A stretch of DNA of 64,000 bases from Hoeflea_A sp965216535 (GTDB lineage: Bacteria > Pseudomonadota > Alphaproteobacteria > Rhizobiales > Rhizobiaceae): the NCBI GenBank assembly GCA_965216535.1, contig OZ244175.1, forward strand, positions 620,001 to 684,000. The letters run 5' to 3'. The first letter of the stretch is position 1, and the number at the start of each line of letters is the position of its first letter. A program made the translations under genes and the position numbers. The notes under the pieces were generated by a model. That model was not told the origin of the DNA, made no database searches, and saw nothing but the letters and a program-made list of their open reading frames with translations. Below, piece after piece: positions 52,360-61,827 of this stretch.

Positions 52360-53001
52360 ATGCGCGATCTGCGTATCTGCTTCGTCGGCGACAGCTACAT
52401 CAATGGTTCGGGTGACGAGGAGTGTCTCGGCTGGATCGGGCGCCTCTGCCGGCGCCGGTTCACGCGGGAGTTCCGGCTGACCTTTTACGACCTGGGTATC
52501 CGCGGCGTGACGACGGATGAGATCCGGGGCCGCTGGCAGCGGGAGTGCCAGGCGCGCTTCCCCGACGGAGCGGACAACAGGGTCGTTCTGCAGTTCGGGA
52601 TCAACGATGTCGCGGAGATCGTCGGCAAGGGTCGGCATGTCGACGAGGATGCGTCCGTCGCCAATGCGGAGGCGATCCTTCGCGGCGTCATGGATCTCTA
52701 TCCAACACTATGGGTCGGGGTGCCCCCGGCCAATGTTGCCTGCTCACCGATGCACCCGAGTGAGGGTCTGGTGATCGACTTCTCGCAGGAGACGACAGTT
52801 GCGCTGAACCGCCGCTTTGTCGCGCTGGCCGCCGAACTGGGTGTTCCGTATCTCGACATTCAGACGCCGTTGCTCGCCAATCCGGATTACATGCACAGTC
52901 TGACCCAGGGCGATCAGATGCATTGTGACGGATCGGGCTACGCGCTGATGGCCGAGCTGGTCGACGATTGGGATGCGTGGGCAGCCTGGTTCAAGGAGTA
53001 A
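52360..53001 (+). CDS. SGNH/GDSL-type hydrolase
   Basis: A 213-residue cytoplasmic hydrolase from the ATG at 52360 (GGAGG five bases upstream). FVGDSYINGSGDEECLGW is block I with the catalytic serine, LQFGINDVAEIVG is block III, and the DQMHCDGSGY segment holds the late histidine. Substrates are ester-linked groups, often acetyl or acyl. It is convergent with the membrane glycosyltransferase gene 8 bp away. Confidence 0.88.
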   Translation: MRDLRICFVGDSYINGSGDEECLGWIGRLCRRRFTREFRLTFYDLGIRGVTTDEIRGRWQRECQARFPDGADNRVVLQFGINDVAEIVGKGRHVDEDASVANAEAILRGVMDLYPTLWVGVPPANVACSPMHPSEGLVIDFSQETTVALNRRFVALAAELGVPYLDIQTPLLANPDYMHSLTQGDQMHCDGSGYALMAELVDDWDAWAAWFKE

Positions 53002-53008
53002 GGCCCGC

Positions 53009-54661
53009 CTAAAGCTGCCCTCTCAGCACCAGCTGGTGCCCGCAGAACTGCGTTGCCCGCGGCTCCCGCAGAATGACAAGTGCTCCGTTGTCGAGTGGCA
53101 TCACGCTCGATGAAGTTCCCAGAACGTTTGCAAAGCCGTCCCGCGCCTGATCGGGGATGGCGGCGTAGATGCCGCACTCCGTGCAAAGAGCCTCAACCGC
53201 GCTCCGGTTTGCGGCAAGGGTTTGCCCGTCTTTCACGGCCCGGATCAGGTGCCGGTCAGCGTAATAGACCGGCACCATGCTGCGGTCGGGAATGGTGACG
53301 ATCGAACATTCGGGCACGGTGTTGCCGATCGATCGGGCAAATGCGATCGATCGATCGTCCACACTGCGATCGGTGCGGACCCACTTCAGCCGGTCGAAGC
53401 CACCGGCCGCCACGGCGACGAATACGACCAAGAGGATCATGACACGCAGACGATCCGGCGCTGCGAACTCTTCGCGGACGCGTTGCGAAATGCGCGGCAG
53501 TTCATCGGCAAGCAGGCCGACGGCCAGGCCGGCCGCGGGAACCAGAAGGAGGATCTGGTAGTCGTGAATGCTCATGTGGTTGGGCATGGCGAGCGCCCAG
53601 AGGGCATAGATCGACACAAAGGCCGCGATCGGCACGAGGGTCGCGCTGGCCGGGCCTTTGATGATCCTGCGGGCTTGAAGCAGAATGCAGGCCAGGGCGA
53701 GGAGTCCCAGAGGGCCAAGCAGCGTTAGCCGCAGCAGTATTTTCGGCAAATAGGTCCAACCGAGCACATCGGTGCGCTCTGCCTTTTCCTGGAGGAAATG
53801 CGGCGAAGCGAGCGCCTGCGCGACTTCGGAATCGTAGCCCGATGACAGGCCGGAGCGCAGCAGCACGCGCTCCAGGATGGCGTCGCCGAAATAGGGCACC
53901 TGCAAGCCGTAGAGCACGAATATCCCGATGACGGTCGCTGTTCCGGCAAGACCGAACAATATCCCGAGCGCCGCAGCCCACCGGTCGCGGCCGACCAGAC
54001 CGAAGAGCACCAGAGCCGGCGCGGCCAGGATTGGCTCCCAGGATGACAGGATCGCCAGCGCGAAGAAGACGGCGCCCAGGCACGCCCAGCTAATCCGGGC
54101 GGCCTTGCCGTCGGTCGCCTCGAGATAGGCGTAGAGGCTGGCGAGCGTAAAGAAGATGGCCAGGTGAAGCTGGCTGCCCATCTGTCCGTAGCGCATCAGG
54201 GCCGGTGTCGTCAGGACGGCAAGACAGGCCAGGGCGCCGGCGAGGTCGCTGCCGCGGCGTCGCACGATGGCGCAGACAAGGCCGGCGCTGGCGAAGTTGA
54301 GGGCCAGTGCCAGCAGATGCTGGGTGGTTTCCGAGGCGCCGAAGATGCGAAACGCCATGCCGACAAGCATGCCGTAGAGCGGGGGCCAGTTGAGGTAGAC
54401 GTCGGGCGAGGCGGTGAGCGGTGCATTGTTCTGAACCGGCACGAAACCGAGTGCCGCAAAACCCTGTTCGGCGAAACTGCGGCCGATGGTGGCGAAATGG
54501 GCGCTGACCCAGGCATGCGGATAATTGTAGGTATTGTGCGCCAGCGTCGTGGCGATCATCGCACCGGCGACCAGCGCTACCGCAATCCAGACCGCGGATA
54601 CAAGCAGGCGCTGCGATTGCGCCGAAGGGACGGCTGGTGCGTCAGTCGCGGAAATCTGCAT
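53009..54661 (-). CDS. Membrane glycosyltransferase of the GT39/ArnT-like class
   Basis: A 550-residue protein with about 11 to 13 transmembrane helices and a C-terminal soluble part. The first periplasmic loop carries NTYNYPHAWVSAHFATIGRS and later PDVYLNWPPLYGMLVG, the arrangement with an acidic residue in the first loop typical of GT-C (PMT/ArnT) enzymes using polyprenyl-phosphate sugar donors. It is the last gene of a four-gene operon; together with UbiA-like and GtrA-like proteins it would transfer a sugar outside the cytoplasmic membrane. Family membership is inferred from topology and motifs. Confidence 0.75.
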   Translation of the reverse strand: MQISATDAPAVPSAQSQRLLVSAVWIAVALVAGAMIATTLAHNTYNYPHAWVSAHFATIGRSFAEQGFAALGFVPVQNNAPLTASPDVYLNWPPLYGMLVGMAFRIFGASETTQHLLALALNFASAGLVCAIVRRRGSDLAGALACLAVLTTPALMRYGQMGSQLHLAIFFTLASLYAYLEATDGKAARISWACLGAVFFALAILSSWEPILAAPALVLFGLVGRDRWAAALGILFGLAGTATVIGIFVLYGLQVPYFGDAILERVLLRSGLSSGYDSEVAQALASPHFLQEKAERTDVLGWTYLPKILLRLTLLGPLGLLALACILLQARRIIKGPASATLVPIAAFVSIYALWALAMPNHMSIHDYQILLLVPAAGLAVGLLADELPRISQRVREEFAAPDRLRVMILLVVFVAVAAGGFDRLKWVRTDRSVDDRSIAFARSIGNTVPECSIVTIPDRSMVPVYYADRHLIRAVKDGQTLAANRSAVEALCTECGIYAAIPDQARDGFANVLGTSSSVMPLDNGALVILREPRATQFCGHQLVLRGQL

Positions 54662-54663
54662 TG

Positions 54664-55569
54664 TCAGTGGCGCTTACGGCGACACAACACCGTGTGGGAA
54701 TCGAACAGGTTGAGCGGCACGGTCAGCCGGTCGAGAAACTTCGGCACAGGCGGGCGCAGCCAACGTGGTGCATAGGCGAGCACCCGTTCGGCCAGATAGC
54801 TTGCGGGAAAATACCAGGTGGGACGGCTGATCGTCTGGACTTCCAGTCCAGCCGCCTCAATCGCTGCCGTCAGTGTGCTGCGATCGAAATAGCCGATATG
54901 GGCGATGCGGAAATGCCACCAGCGCCAGCCCATCAGCCGCGCCGCAAGGGATTTGACGTCGGGGGTCACCAGAAGGCAGACGCCGTCATTGGCAAGCACG
55001 GCGGAAATGTCGCGCAGCAGGCCGACCGGGTCGGGCACATGTTCGATGACATCGACCAGGGTCACGCAGTCGAACGGGCCGGTCAGAGACGGATCCGGCA
55101 GCACGCCGGGTTTGACCGGGAGGCCAGCTGCGGCGGCGCGCTTTTGCAGGGCGATCGACGGTTCGATACCCACGGCTTCATAGCCGGCCCGCAACGCCTC
55201 GTTGACCAGGATGCCGCTGCCGGCGCCGACGTCGAGCAGCCGGCCGGACGGCTTTGCCTGGGCCAGCTGTTTCACAAGACGCCCGGCCTGAAGCGCCCGT
55301 TGGTCGCGGGTGTCCTCGTAGCCGTCATCGTCCATGTCGGCATAGAAATCCAGCACATCCGGCAGATCGGGGCATTCGAGAAAGCCGCAATCGCCGCAGC
55401 GGTAGATGTCGGCCGTTGCGCCATAATCCTTGTCGGTGATGCGGAAGGCGTCGGCGCCGAGATCGTCCGGCAGGGTGCCCGCTTTGGCAAGCGTCAGGTT
55501 GCGCGATCCGCAAACCCAGCAGGTGGGCTCCACGTCCATGACAGGCGTTTCCAGTTCGGCCAGACTCAT
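54664..55569 (-). CDS. Class I methyltransferase with N-terminal zinc ribbon
   Basis: A 301-residue protein from the ATG at 55569, whose ATGA overlaps the gtrA stop. The N-terminus carries CWVCGSRN and, 45 residues on, CGDCGF, a C-x2-C pair set of zinc-ribbon type. The methyltransferase motif LLDVGAGSGIL follows (about 105), then FDCVTLVDVIEHV. Proteins of this type methylate sugars or lipids in cell-surface polysaccharide loci. It is cotranscribed with ubiA-like and gtrA-like genes and a glycosyltransferase. Confidence 0.85.
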   Translation of the reverse strand: MSLAELETPVMDVEPTCWVCGSRNLTLAKAGTLPDDLGADAFRITDKDYGATADIYRCGDCGFLECPDLPDVLDFYADMDDDGYEDTRDQRALQAGRLVKQLAQAKPSGRLLDVGAGSGILVNEALRAGYEAVGIEPSIALQKRAAAAGLPVKPGVLPDPSLTGPFDCVTLVDVIEHVPDPVGLLRDISAVLANDGVCLLVTPDVKSLAARLMGWRWWHFRIAHIGYFDRSTLTAAIEAAGLEVQTISRPTWYFPASYLAERVLAYAPRWLRPPVPKFLDRLTVPLNLFDSHTVLCRRKRH

Positions 55570-55988
55570 GCGCCCGCTCCGTTGCCGTCGGGTGTCGGTC
55601 GCTCCGCGAAGGTGAAGGCGCGGTTGACGAGGAAATTGGCGATGAACACCAGGACGGTTACCGCCACCTGAGCCAACAGATACGGGATCGCCAGGACCAG
55701 TGTGGCTGCCGCGAAGAGGACCGTGTTGAGGGCGAGGCCGGCCATCGTCGTTGCCACATATCGGGTGGCGGCGATCCTGTGATCGCTCCTGGAACGAAAC
55801 ACGAAGCGATGCTGAAGCCAGTAGTTGACCGGGATGGCGCACAGGAAACCGATCGCAGAAGCCAGGACCTTGTCAACGCCAAAGCCGTGGTGCAGGCCCC
55901 ACAACACAAGCAGATGCACGCCGAGAGCTGAACCGCCGGCAATGCCGTAACGCACAAACTGGGCGGCAGTGTCGTTCCTGTCGGTCAT
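55566..55988 (-). CDS. GtrA-family membrane protein
   Basis: A 140-residue protein with four transmembrane helices. RYGIAGGSALGVHLLVLW and the late FIANFLVNRAFTFAE are the GtrA signature. GtrA proteins are thought to flip or assist polyprenyl-phosphate-linked sugars across the membrane. It is encoded 4 bp after the UbiA-type gene and overlaps the methyltransferase gene by 4 bp. Confidence 0.93.
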   Translation of the reverse strand: MTDRNDTAAQFVRYGIAGGSALGVHLLVLWGLHHGFGVDKVLASAIGFLCAIPVNYWLQHRFVFRSRSDHRIAATRYVATTMAGLALNTVLFAAATLVLAIPYLLAQVAVTVLVFIANFLVNRAFTFAERPTPDGNGAGA

Positions 55989-55992
55989 GGCG

Positions 55993-56988
55993 TCAACGGA
56001 ACGACTGCACTTCGACCAGCGCGTTCAGCCATGGAATGTCGACGAAGAACAGCGCGGTAAGCAGTAGCGTCAGGAGGCCGACATAGCGGACGAAACGACG
56101 CTCGCGATAGAGCTTTTCCGGGCTCTGGGTAACCGATCCCGGCTGCATGCCGATGCGGAAATACCAGACGAAGAGAGCGGCGACGAAGGGAAATGCGACA
56201 AGGAACTCGATGCGGTACTTGATCAGGAAGACGCCGAGGAACAGCGTCGTCGTCAGCGCGTAGAAGAAGGCCGAGAGCAGCAGGCTCTGCTCATCATAAA
56301 ACAGGAACGAGCGGCGATAGCGCCCGGCACGCTGCGGATCGTTGATGAAGCGGTACTCAGCGTAGCGTTTGACGGCCATCAGATAGGCACCGCCCATCCA
56401 GAAGGCCAGCAGGATCGACGAGGGCGGCAGCACACTGCCGAGAACCGCCGACCAGCCAAGCAGGAACCGCAGCGGATTGTTGACCGACTCCGACAGGACG
56501 TCGAGATAGACCCGGTCCTTGGTGCGCAGCGGTTTGACATTATAGGCAACGCCCATGGCAAGCAGGATGGCGGCGAAAAGCGTAAACTGCACGCCGATGG
56601 ACCAGCCGAGCAGCAGACCGGCAGCTGCCAGGATGCCCCACTGCAGATAGACTTGCGGCGCGGCAACCGCGCCGGCCGCTGAAGGACGGTGGCGCTTGAC
56701 CGGATGGTGCCGGTCGAATTCGGCATCCAACCATTCGTTGATCGTGTAGTTGGCTGAGGCGATCAGGCAGACGGCGAGGATGCCGACGACGAGATTGACA
56801 ACGGCGGCCGGTGTCGCCGATTCCGGGCTGACAGCCAGCGCCAGAGCGGCGCCCGGCAGCATGAATATGTTCTTGAACCAGTGATCCGGCCGAGCCAGCG
56901 CCATCTGGTTGCTGATGAACGCACGCCAGCCGCCGGCGGACGCTCGCGGTGCGCCGTCAACGATGTCAGCTTGGGAATCGAGTGCCAT
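55993..56988 (-). CDS. UbiA-family prenyltransferase, DPPR-synthase-like
   Basis: A 331-residue membrane protein from the ATG at 56988, with GGAAGG just upstream. Nine hydrophobic segments and the first aspartate motif NEWLDAEFDRHHPVKRHRP (about 83-101) match the decaprenyl-phosphate phosphoribosyltransferase subgroup of UbiA proteins, including the HPxKRxRP tail. The second motif is DVLSESVNNPLR. That subgroup joins phosphoribose to polyprenyl phosphate in mycobacterial arabinan synthesis; the role here is an inference. It is first in the operon with GtrA, methyltransferase and glycosyltransferase. Confidence 0.85.
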   Translation of the reverse strand: MALDSQADIVDGAPRASAGGWRAFISNQMALARPDHWFKNIFMLPGAALALAVSPESATPAAVVNLVVGILAVCLIASANYTINEWLDAEFDRHHPVKRHRPSAAGAVAAPQVYLQWGILAAAGLLLGWSIGVQFTLFAAILLAMGVAYNVKPLRTKDRVYLDVLSESVNNPLRFLLGWSAVLGSVLPPSSILLAFWMGGAYLMAVKRYAEYRFINDPQRAGRYRRSFLFYDEQSLLLSAFFYALTTTLFLGVFLIKYRIEFLVAFPFVAALFVWYFRIGMQPGSVTQSPEKLYRERRFVRYVGLLTLLLTALFFVDIPWLNALVEVQSFR

Positions 56989-57201
56989 GTGACCTTCCGT
57001 CCGGACCAATCGGAATTTCCGGACGAAAATAGGCCGAACCCGGTTAATTTGCTCTTACGGATGGGGATGAATTGCAGTTGCTCAACGAGCCAGCCGAAAC
57101 CCTCCATCAATCACCGATGTTTCGTATGAAACTGCGCTTGATGTCGCATGCTTGCCAACAACTTCAGAATTGAAGTTGTGTGGTGGGCCTGAATTCGTCT
57201 C

Positions 57202-57225
57202 GGCCGGACATTTTTGGGTCCGGCC
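57202..57225. repeat. 8-bp inverted repeat after the crotonase gene
   Basis: GGCCGGAC-attttt-gg-GTCCGGCC is a perfect 8-bp dyad 10 bp after the stop of the minus-strand crotonase gene. On that strand no T-run follows the stem, so it is either a weak terminator or a 3'-end stabilising hairpin. Confidence 0.4.
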
Positions 57226-57234
57226 CGGCAAATC

Positions 57235-58044
57235 CTAGGCGTTGGGACGCACCCGGGCAGCGGTCTTGTTGGCAAAGGCTTCCAACCGTTCGCGGGCCGC
57301 GGGCTGGGTGTTGATCACCCCGGCCACCACGGCCTCCGCATAGGCGGCGTCCATGCCGGACATGTTGTTCATGTGGCTCACGGCGGAGCAGATCGCGAAA
57401 TTCGTCAACGGCAGGTTCTGCGCGACTTTTTCGGCCAGTTCCATGGCCTTGTCGAAGCTGGCGCCGTCTTCGACGATGTATTGTGCAAGGCCCAGATCAA
57501 CGGCCTCTTGCCCCTGATAGACCCGACCCGTGAGGATCATGTCGATCATCCGGTACTTGCCGATCATGTCCGACACGCGGATCGTCGCGCCGCCGCCTGT
57601 GAATATCCCGCGTTGCCCCTCGGGCAGTGCGAAATAGGTTCCGGGGTCCATCACCCGCACATGGGCAGCACTGGCCAGTTCCAGGCCGCCACCGACAACG
57701 GCCCCCTTGAGGGCTGCGATAATCGGCACGCCGCCATATTCCATCTTGTTGAACGCCTCATGCCAGCGCAGGCACACATGCATGAAATCGTCGGGGCTGC
57801 GGTCGGCTTTCCAATGCTCGACCAGATCGAGCCCGGCGCAGAAGTGATCGCCTTCTCCCGCCAGCACCACTGCTTTCACGCCTGCCATGCGTGCTCCGCT
57901 GAAGAAACGAATCAACTCCTCGATGGTGGCCACATCCAGGGCATTGCGCTTGGAGGGGCGGTTCAGGGTGACCACGTAGAGGCCGTTGTCGCGCTCGGAA
58001 AGGGCGAGGTTTTCATAGGTATCGGGGTTCACGACGTCGGTCAT
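57235..58044 (-). CDS. Enoyl-CoA hydratase/isomerase family (crotonase) protein
   Basis: A 269-residue crotonase from the ATG at 58044 (AAGGAC upstream). GDHFCAGLDL (oxyanion hole), KGAVVGGGLELASAAH and ALPEGQRGIFTGGGATIRVS carry the fold's acyl-CoA site and two acidic catalytic positions. It is probably a hydratase or isomerase in fatty-acid or aromatic breakdown. It diverges from an AraC gene with 41 bp between starts, so the regulator likely controls it. Confidence 0.9.
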   Translation of the reverse strand: MTDVVNPDTYENLALSERDNGLYVVTLNRPSKRNALDVATIEELIRFFSGARMAGVKAVVLAGEGDHFCAGLDLVEHWKADRSPDDFMHVCLRWHEAFNKMEYGGVPIIAALKGAVVGGGLELASAAHVRVMDPGTYFALPEGQRGIFTGGGATIRVSDMIGKYRMIDMILTGRVYQGQEAVDLGLAQYIVEDGASFDKAMELAEKVAQNLPLTNFAICSAVSHMNNMSGMDAAYAEAVVAGVINTQPAARERLEAFANKTAARVRPNA

Positions 58045-58085
58045 GGCCAGGTCCTTCGGCAATCCATCATCAGGGAGGAGGTCGT

Positions 58086-59210
58086 TTGAAAGCTGCGCGT
58101 CAGCTATTGTTTCGCGTCACATATCTCTTCAAGAGCTTGCCGAAAAGCTCATGTTTCGCCAAAACGGTATCGGATTACGCCAAACTCAGGCCGATCGTGA
58201 CCAGCAAAGACCCCATATTTCTAACGACCGTGTCGGCTGCCTTTATCGAGGATTGGCTGGAGGCGCTCCGGTCCCGGTGTCCACCGGACGTCATGGCGTC
58301 TCTCCTGGAGCGATCCGGCCTGCAAACCGATCCGATGAAGCCGGCACAACGGGTGACGCTCGATGAGATCGCCCGGCTTTACAAGCGTGCAGCGCTTGAA
58401 ACAGGCGACGAGATGATGGGCCTGTGGAGCCGGCCCATCCGGCCCCGGGCGTTGCAGCATCTGGTCACTGTTCAACGCGAGGCGAGCAGCATGGCGTCTG
58501 CGCTTTATCGCTTCTCGACATTCTGGAATTTGCTGCTTGATGATTTTCGGCTGGACCTGCGTAGCGAACCAGAAGAGGTGGAACTGTCACTCGTCCCCTA
58601 CGCGCCCGAGTTCCGGCCGCAGCGTTTCGGCCACATGCTGCTCCTGAAACTGGCCCACGGGTTGCTGTCCTGGTTGGGCGGATTTGAAACACCGGTGAAG
58701 GAGGTGCGTTTTGCCTTCGAGCAACCGGATTTCAATGCGGATTACGCTGTGGTTTTTCCCTGCCCGGTCCGGTTCGCAATGCCGCAAACCAGCATTGTTT
58801 TCGATCCACACGAGTTCTCCCGTCCGGTCGCGCGCAGCCGGTCCGAAGCGTCCGCGTTCCTTGAGCGCGCGCCGCTGGACTGGATTTTCACCGGGTCACG
58901 CGCGCACACCCACAGCCTGCGCGTCCGAGCCTTTCTCTACGGTGCAACCTGGCAGACCTGTCAGCTTCCCGAGGCAGCCGCTGCGCTGAAAATGACGCCG
59001 CGGACCCTGAACCGGCGGCTGCAGGAGGAAGGCACGTCGTTTCAGGACATCAAGGACGCCCTTCGGCGCGACATCGCCATTCGCGCCCTGCAGCAGGGGT
59101 TCGACAGCATCGAGCAGATCGCCTTCGACACCGGGTTTTCCGCTCCGGCAAATTTCCATCGGGCATTTCGCAAATGGACGGATCGGACGCCGGGATCATA
59201 CCGGGTCTGA
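58086..59210 (+). CDS. AraC-family regulator with arabinose-binding-like (OruR type) N-terminus
   Basis: A 374-residue regulator. The start is TTG at 58086, supported by a strong GGAGGAGG ending four bases upstream. The N-terminal 250 residues resemble the Arabinose_bd domain of OruR-like regulators. The C-terminus holds the AraC helices (CQLPEAAAALKMTPRTLNRRLQEEG and IEQIAFDTGFSAPANFHRAF). It is divergent from the crotonase gene and convergent with the geranylgeranyl-reductase-type gene. Confidence 0.88.
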   Translation: MKAARQLLFRVTYLFKSLPKSSCFAKTVSDYAKLRPIVTSKDPIFLTTVSAAFIEDWLEALRSRCPPDVMASLLERSGLQTDPMKPAQRVTLDEIARLYKRAALETGDEMMGLWSRPIRPRALQHLVTVQREASSMASALYRFSTFWNLLLDDFRLDLRSEPEEVELSLVPYAPEFRPQRFGHMLLLKLAHGLLSWLGGFETPVKEVRFAFEQPDFNADYAVVFPCPVRFAMPQTSIVFDPHEFSRPVARSRSEASAFLERAPLDWIFTGSRAHTHSLRVRAFLYGATWQTCQLPEAAAALKMTPRTLNRRLQEEGTSFQDIKDALRRDIAIRALQQGFDSIEQIAFDTGFSAPANFHRAFRKWTDRTPGSYRV

Positions 59211-59242
59211 GACCACGGCTTCTCGCTTGATCGGTCAGACGG

Positions 59243-60520
59243 CTAACCCAAAAACAGGCTGCGAAGAAACCGCGGTTTCAAGACGTTCCTGCCAGGTGAA
59301 ATTCCGAGGACGACAGCGACGAAGGCAGCACCGAAGTCGGTGTCCCTGCTCATCACGCTGACGAGCCGGTTGATCAACCATGGCCGGGTCGCGACTTGCC
59401 GGCAGAGGAAATTCATGTGGCGGAAATATTGCCCGAAGTCCTCTGTTGCGCGGTGTCGGTAAAGGCCCGCTTTTGTTCCTTTTTTCAAGGCGTCCGTCAG
59501 ACATTCAGCGGCCAGGCAGCCGGATTCAAGAGCAAGGTCGATGCCTTCACCGGACAGCGGGTTGACCATTCCGGCCGCTTCTCCGACAAGAAGCCAGTTG
59601 TCACCCGCCAACTCCCGTGGAGGAAAATCCGTCCTGATCGGATAGGACTTCACTTCTGTTTCGCTGCCGGCATCTGCTCCATCGGTGCCCTTTGAAAACC
59701 GGCTGGCAAACGCTGTGATCTTGTCATTGCTCAGTTTGCGATCGCACCAGGCACCCATGCCGATATTGGCGCGCGACATCCCCGTCGGAAATACCCAGGC
59801 GTAACCGGGCAGGAGATCCTTGAGGTAGTATAGATTGAAGTCGCTGACAGCTGTTTCGTCGATGCTAAAGTAGCCGCGCGATCCATAAATCAGTCTGGCA
59901 TCAGTGCTGAGCATCCCGGTGCGCTTGAGCAGTCCGACATTCGCCCCGGTGGCCAACACGGTGTAGCGCGGTCTGACCGTCATTGCGCCGTCCGGCGACT
60001 GGAGGTCGGCGCTTTCGATTCTGTCGTCCTCCTTTTCAATCCGGGTCACGGCCGTCCGTTCCAGGACCGTTGCTCCTGAATCCCGGGCGAAATGCAACAG
60101 GGCATGGTCGAGATCCGTTCGCTGGACGACAAGCGTGTAGGCGTTTGGCGTGTCCAGCATGTCCACGAAACCGGTGGTCAGGCAGCGCCCGTTCGGTGAG
60201 TGGATGTGGACCTTGTCGACCCGATGCGCATTGGCCGCAATCACCTTGTCTAGGGCGCCCATCTTCGACAGGCAGTCGACCGCCATGGGGCCGACGACGT
60301 CGCCGCAGATCTTGTCCCTTGGGAAAGCCCGCTTGTCCACAAGCAGGACGTCAATCCCCTGTTGGGCGAGCATTGCCGCAGTTGCCGACCCCGCGGGGCC
60401 GGCGCCAATGACAAGTACCTCGGGTTCGAGCGATCCGGATGCAGAATGCAAGGACTTTTCCTCCGGAGATGGCAGGGCATGCGGTGACTTCACTGCTACC
60501 AACCGACCATCGGTCATCAA
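59243..60520 (-). CDS. Geranylgeranyl-reductase-family flavoprotein
   Basis: A 425-residue FAD enzyme. The dinucleotide loop VIGAGPAGSATAAML (about 36-50) is followed by RDKICGD (conserved in the family), and late by LLVGEAAGMVNPLSGEGI (about 312-329). The family saturates isoprenoid chains (geranylgeranyl groups in chlorophyll, archaeal lipids, menaquinone) or acts on related unsaturated substrates. Neighbours include an oxygenase of the MpaB/DUF2236 type and a polyprenyl synthetase, so an isoprenoid substrate is likely. It diverges from the oxygenase gene (102 bp between starts). Confidence 0.9.
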   Translation of the reverse strand: MMTDGRLVAVKSPHALPSPEEKSLHSASGSLEPEVLVIGAGPAGSATAAMLAQQGIDVLLVDKRAFPRDKICGDVVGPMAVDCLSKMGALDKVIAANAHRVDKVHIHSPNGRCLTTGFVDMLDTPNAYTLVVQRTDLDHALLHFARDSGATVLERTAVTRIEKEDDRIESADLQSPDGAMTVRPRYTVLATGANVGLLKRTGMLSTDARLIYGSRGYFSIDETAVSDFNLYYLKDLLPGYAWVFPTGMSRANIGMGAWCDRKLSNDKITAFASRFSKGTDGADAGSETEVKSYPIRTDFPPRELAGDNWLLVGEAAGMVNPLSGEGIDLALESGCLAAECLTDALKKGTKAGLYRHRATEDFGQYFRHMNFLCRQVATRPWLINRLVSVMSRDTDFGAAFVAVVLGISPGRNVLKPRFLRSLFLG

Positions 60521-60621
60521 CGCCTTTCAGGCAAGCCCTCTATCAGGTCACCGTCCGATTGACAGCTGCGGGGTCGACTGCAATCATTCTGGCGTTCGTG
60601 TTTCCTGAGCCTTCGTCCCCT

Positions 60622-61827
60622 ATGGCAAACATACCGACACCCGGTGACCTCGATCATCTTCAGCGCGTGTGGCCGGTCGACCCTTCCGGGGATGAACTGA
60701 TTGATCACGTGGTGAAGAATCATGACACCGCGGGCGTCAGAGAACTCCTCAAAGGCTTCATAGACTACCGGCACCTGCACGAATTTTCCGGTGCCGGATT
60801 GTTGCACGAGAACAGCGATACTCTGAGTCGACTGCACGACTACCTCTACGGGGACAAGGTGCTTCCCGAATGGGCGGATATCGACAAGATCATGCGCGCG
60901 ACGGCGTTGATTCAGAAGTATCAGTATACCTGCTACCTGATCCTGGTCTGCGCCAGCTTACCGGAGTGTTATCTGAGCCGCGACGGGGTGAAGGTCCTGC
61001 ATGCGACCCATCGCCTGGAAACCGATGTTCATCGGCGGCTGCTTGAAACCCATGACTTTTTCGTCAGCGTCATGACGCCGGGCGCACTGATCAGCGATGC
61101 CGCTCCGGCGATCGCGGCCGTGAAGAAGGTCCGCCTGATCCATTCGGCCATCCGGCACCTTGTTCGCGAAACGGGTCATCACGGACTCGGGGAACAGGTT
61201 CAGACTGCTGCCATTGGTCAGCCGGGGGACAAAGCGCCTGTCGACCAAACCCTGATGGGTCTGACGCTCCTGAACTTCTCCTACGTAGTGCTGAGAGGCC
61301 TTCGGAGTTTCGAGGTTGCGGTCAGTGATGACGAAAGGGAGGCCTATATCCACACCTGGAGGGTGATCGGCCACTTTCTGGGCATTGCCGAGCCTTTGTT
61401 GCCCCGCGATTTTGATCATGCCGAGCGGTTATTTGTTGCGATCAAGGACCATCAATGTGAATCGACGCCGGAAGGTCAGGAGCTTGAGCGAAGCCTCCTG
61501 GGTTTCACCGAGCGCATTTTGCCCTGGTACCTGCGGACCCTGCCGCGACAGCTGACTCTCGACCTGATGGATGAGGATGATTGCCTCAGTCTGGGGCTGG
61601 ATCTTCCCAGCGGAATCGGGCGGATGTGGGTCCGGGCCCCGCTCCTCGTGGCACACGTGCTCAATCTGGGAGTTCTGCAGAAGTTGCGCGGTCGGGCCGA
61701 TCGGCCGGTGCCGTGCGAGTATGTGTCTCGGCTGCTGATCAAACGCTATGCCGATTCGGATGCCTATGCCGGAAGACGATGCTTCGAAATCCCGGAACAA
61801 CTTGCTGCTTCGGGCTCTACAAACTGA
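60622..61827 (+). CDS. MpaB/DUF2236-family oxygenase-like protein
   Basis: A 401-residue protein from the ATG at 60622. Many upstream in-frame starts exist, but the frame before 60622 overlaps the divergent gene. The fold is helical, with HEFSGAGLLHEN and RLIHSAIRHLVRETGHH (about 177-193) in the early half, and HTWRVIGHFLGI (about 245-256), which resembles the W-x-x-h-G signature of the MpaB/rubber-oxygenase (DUF2236) family. That family includes the heme-b rubber oxygenase Lcp and the fungal MpaB, which cleaves an isoprenoid (farnesyl) chain. Its place beside polyprenyl synthesis genes suggests oxidative cleavage of an isoprenoid. Heme ligands cannot be fixed from sequence alone. Confidence 0.75.
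   Translation: MANIPTPGDLDHLQRVWPVDPSGDELIDHVVKNHDTAGVRELLKGFIDYRHLHEFSGAGLLHENSDTLSRLHDYLYGDKVLPEWADIDKIMRATALIQKYQYTCYLILVCASLPECYLSRDGVKVLHATHRLETDVHRRLLETHDFFVSVMTPGALISDAAPAIAAVKKVRLIHSAIRHLVRETGHHGLGEQVQTAAIGQPGDKAPVDQTLMGLTLLNFSYVVLRGLRSFEVAVSDDEREAYIHTWRVIGHFLGIAEPLLPRDFDHAERLFVAIKDHQCESTPEGQELERSLLGFTERILPWYLRTLPRQLTLDLMDEDDCLSLGLDLPSGIGRMWVRAPLLVAHVLNLGVLQKLRGRADRPVPCEYVSRLLIKRYADSDAYAGRRCFEIPEQLAASGSTN

Noticed and set aside
57202..57225. Strong intrinsic terminator for the crotonase gene
   Set aside because: A good stem is present, but there is no T-run on the transcribed strand, so it was listed only as an inverted repeat.
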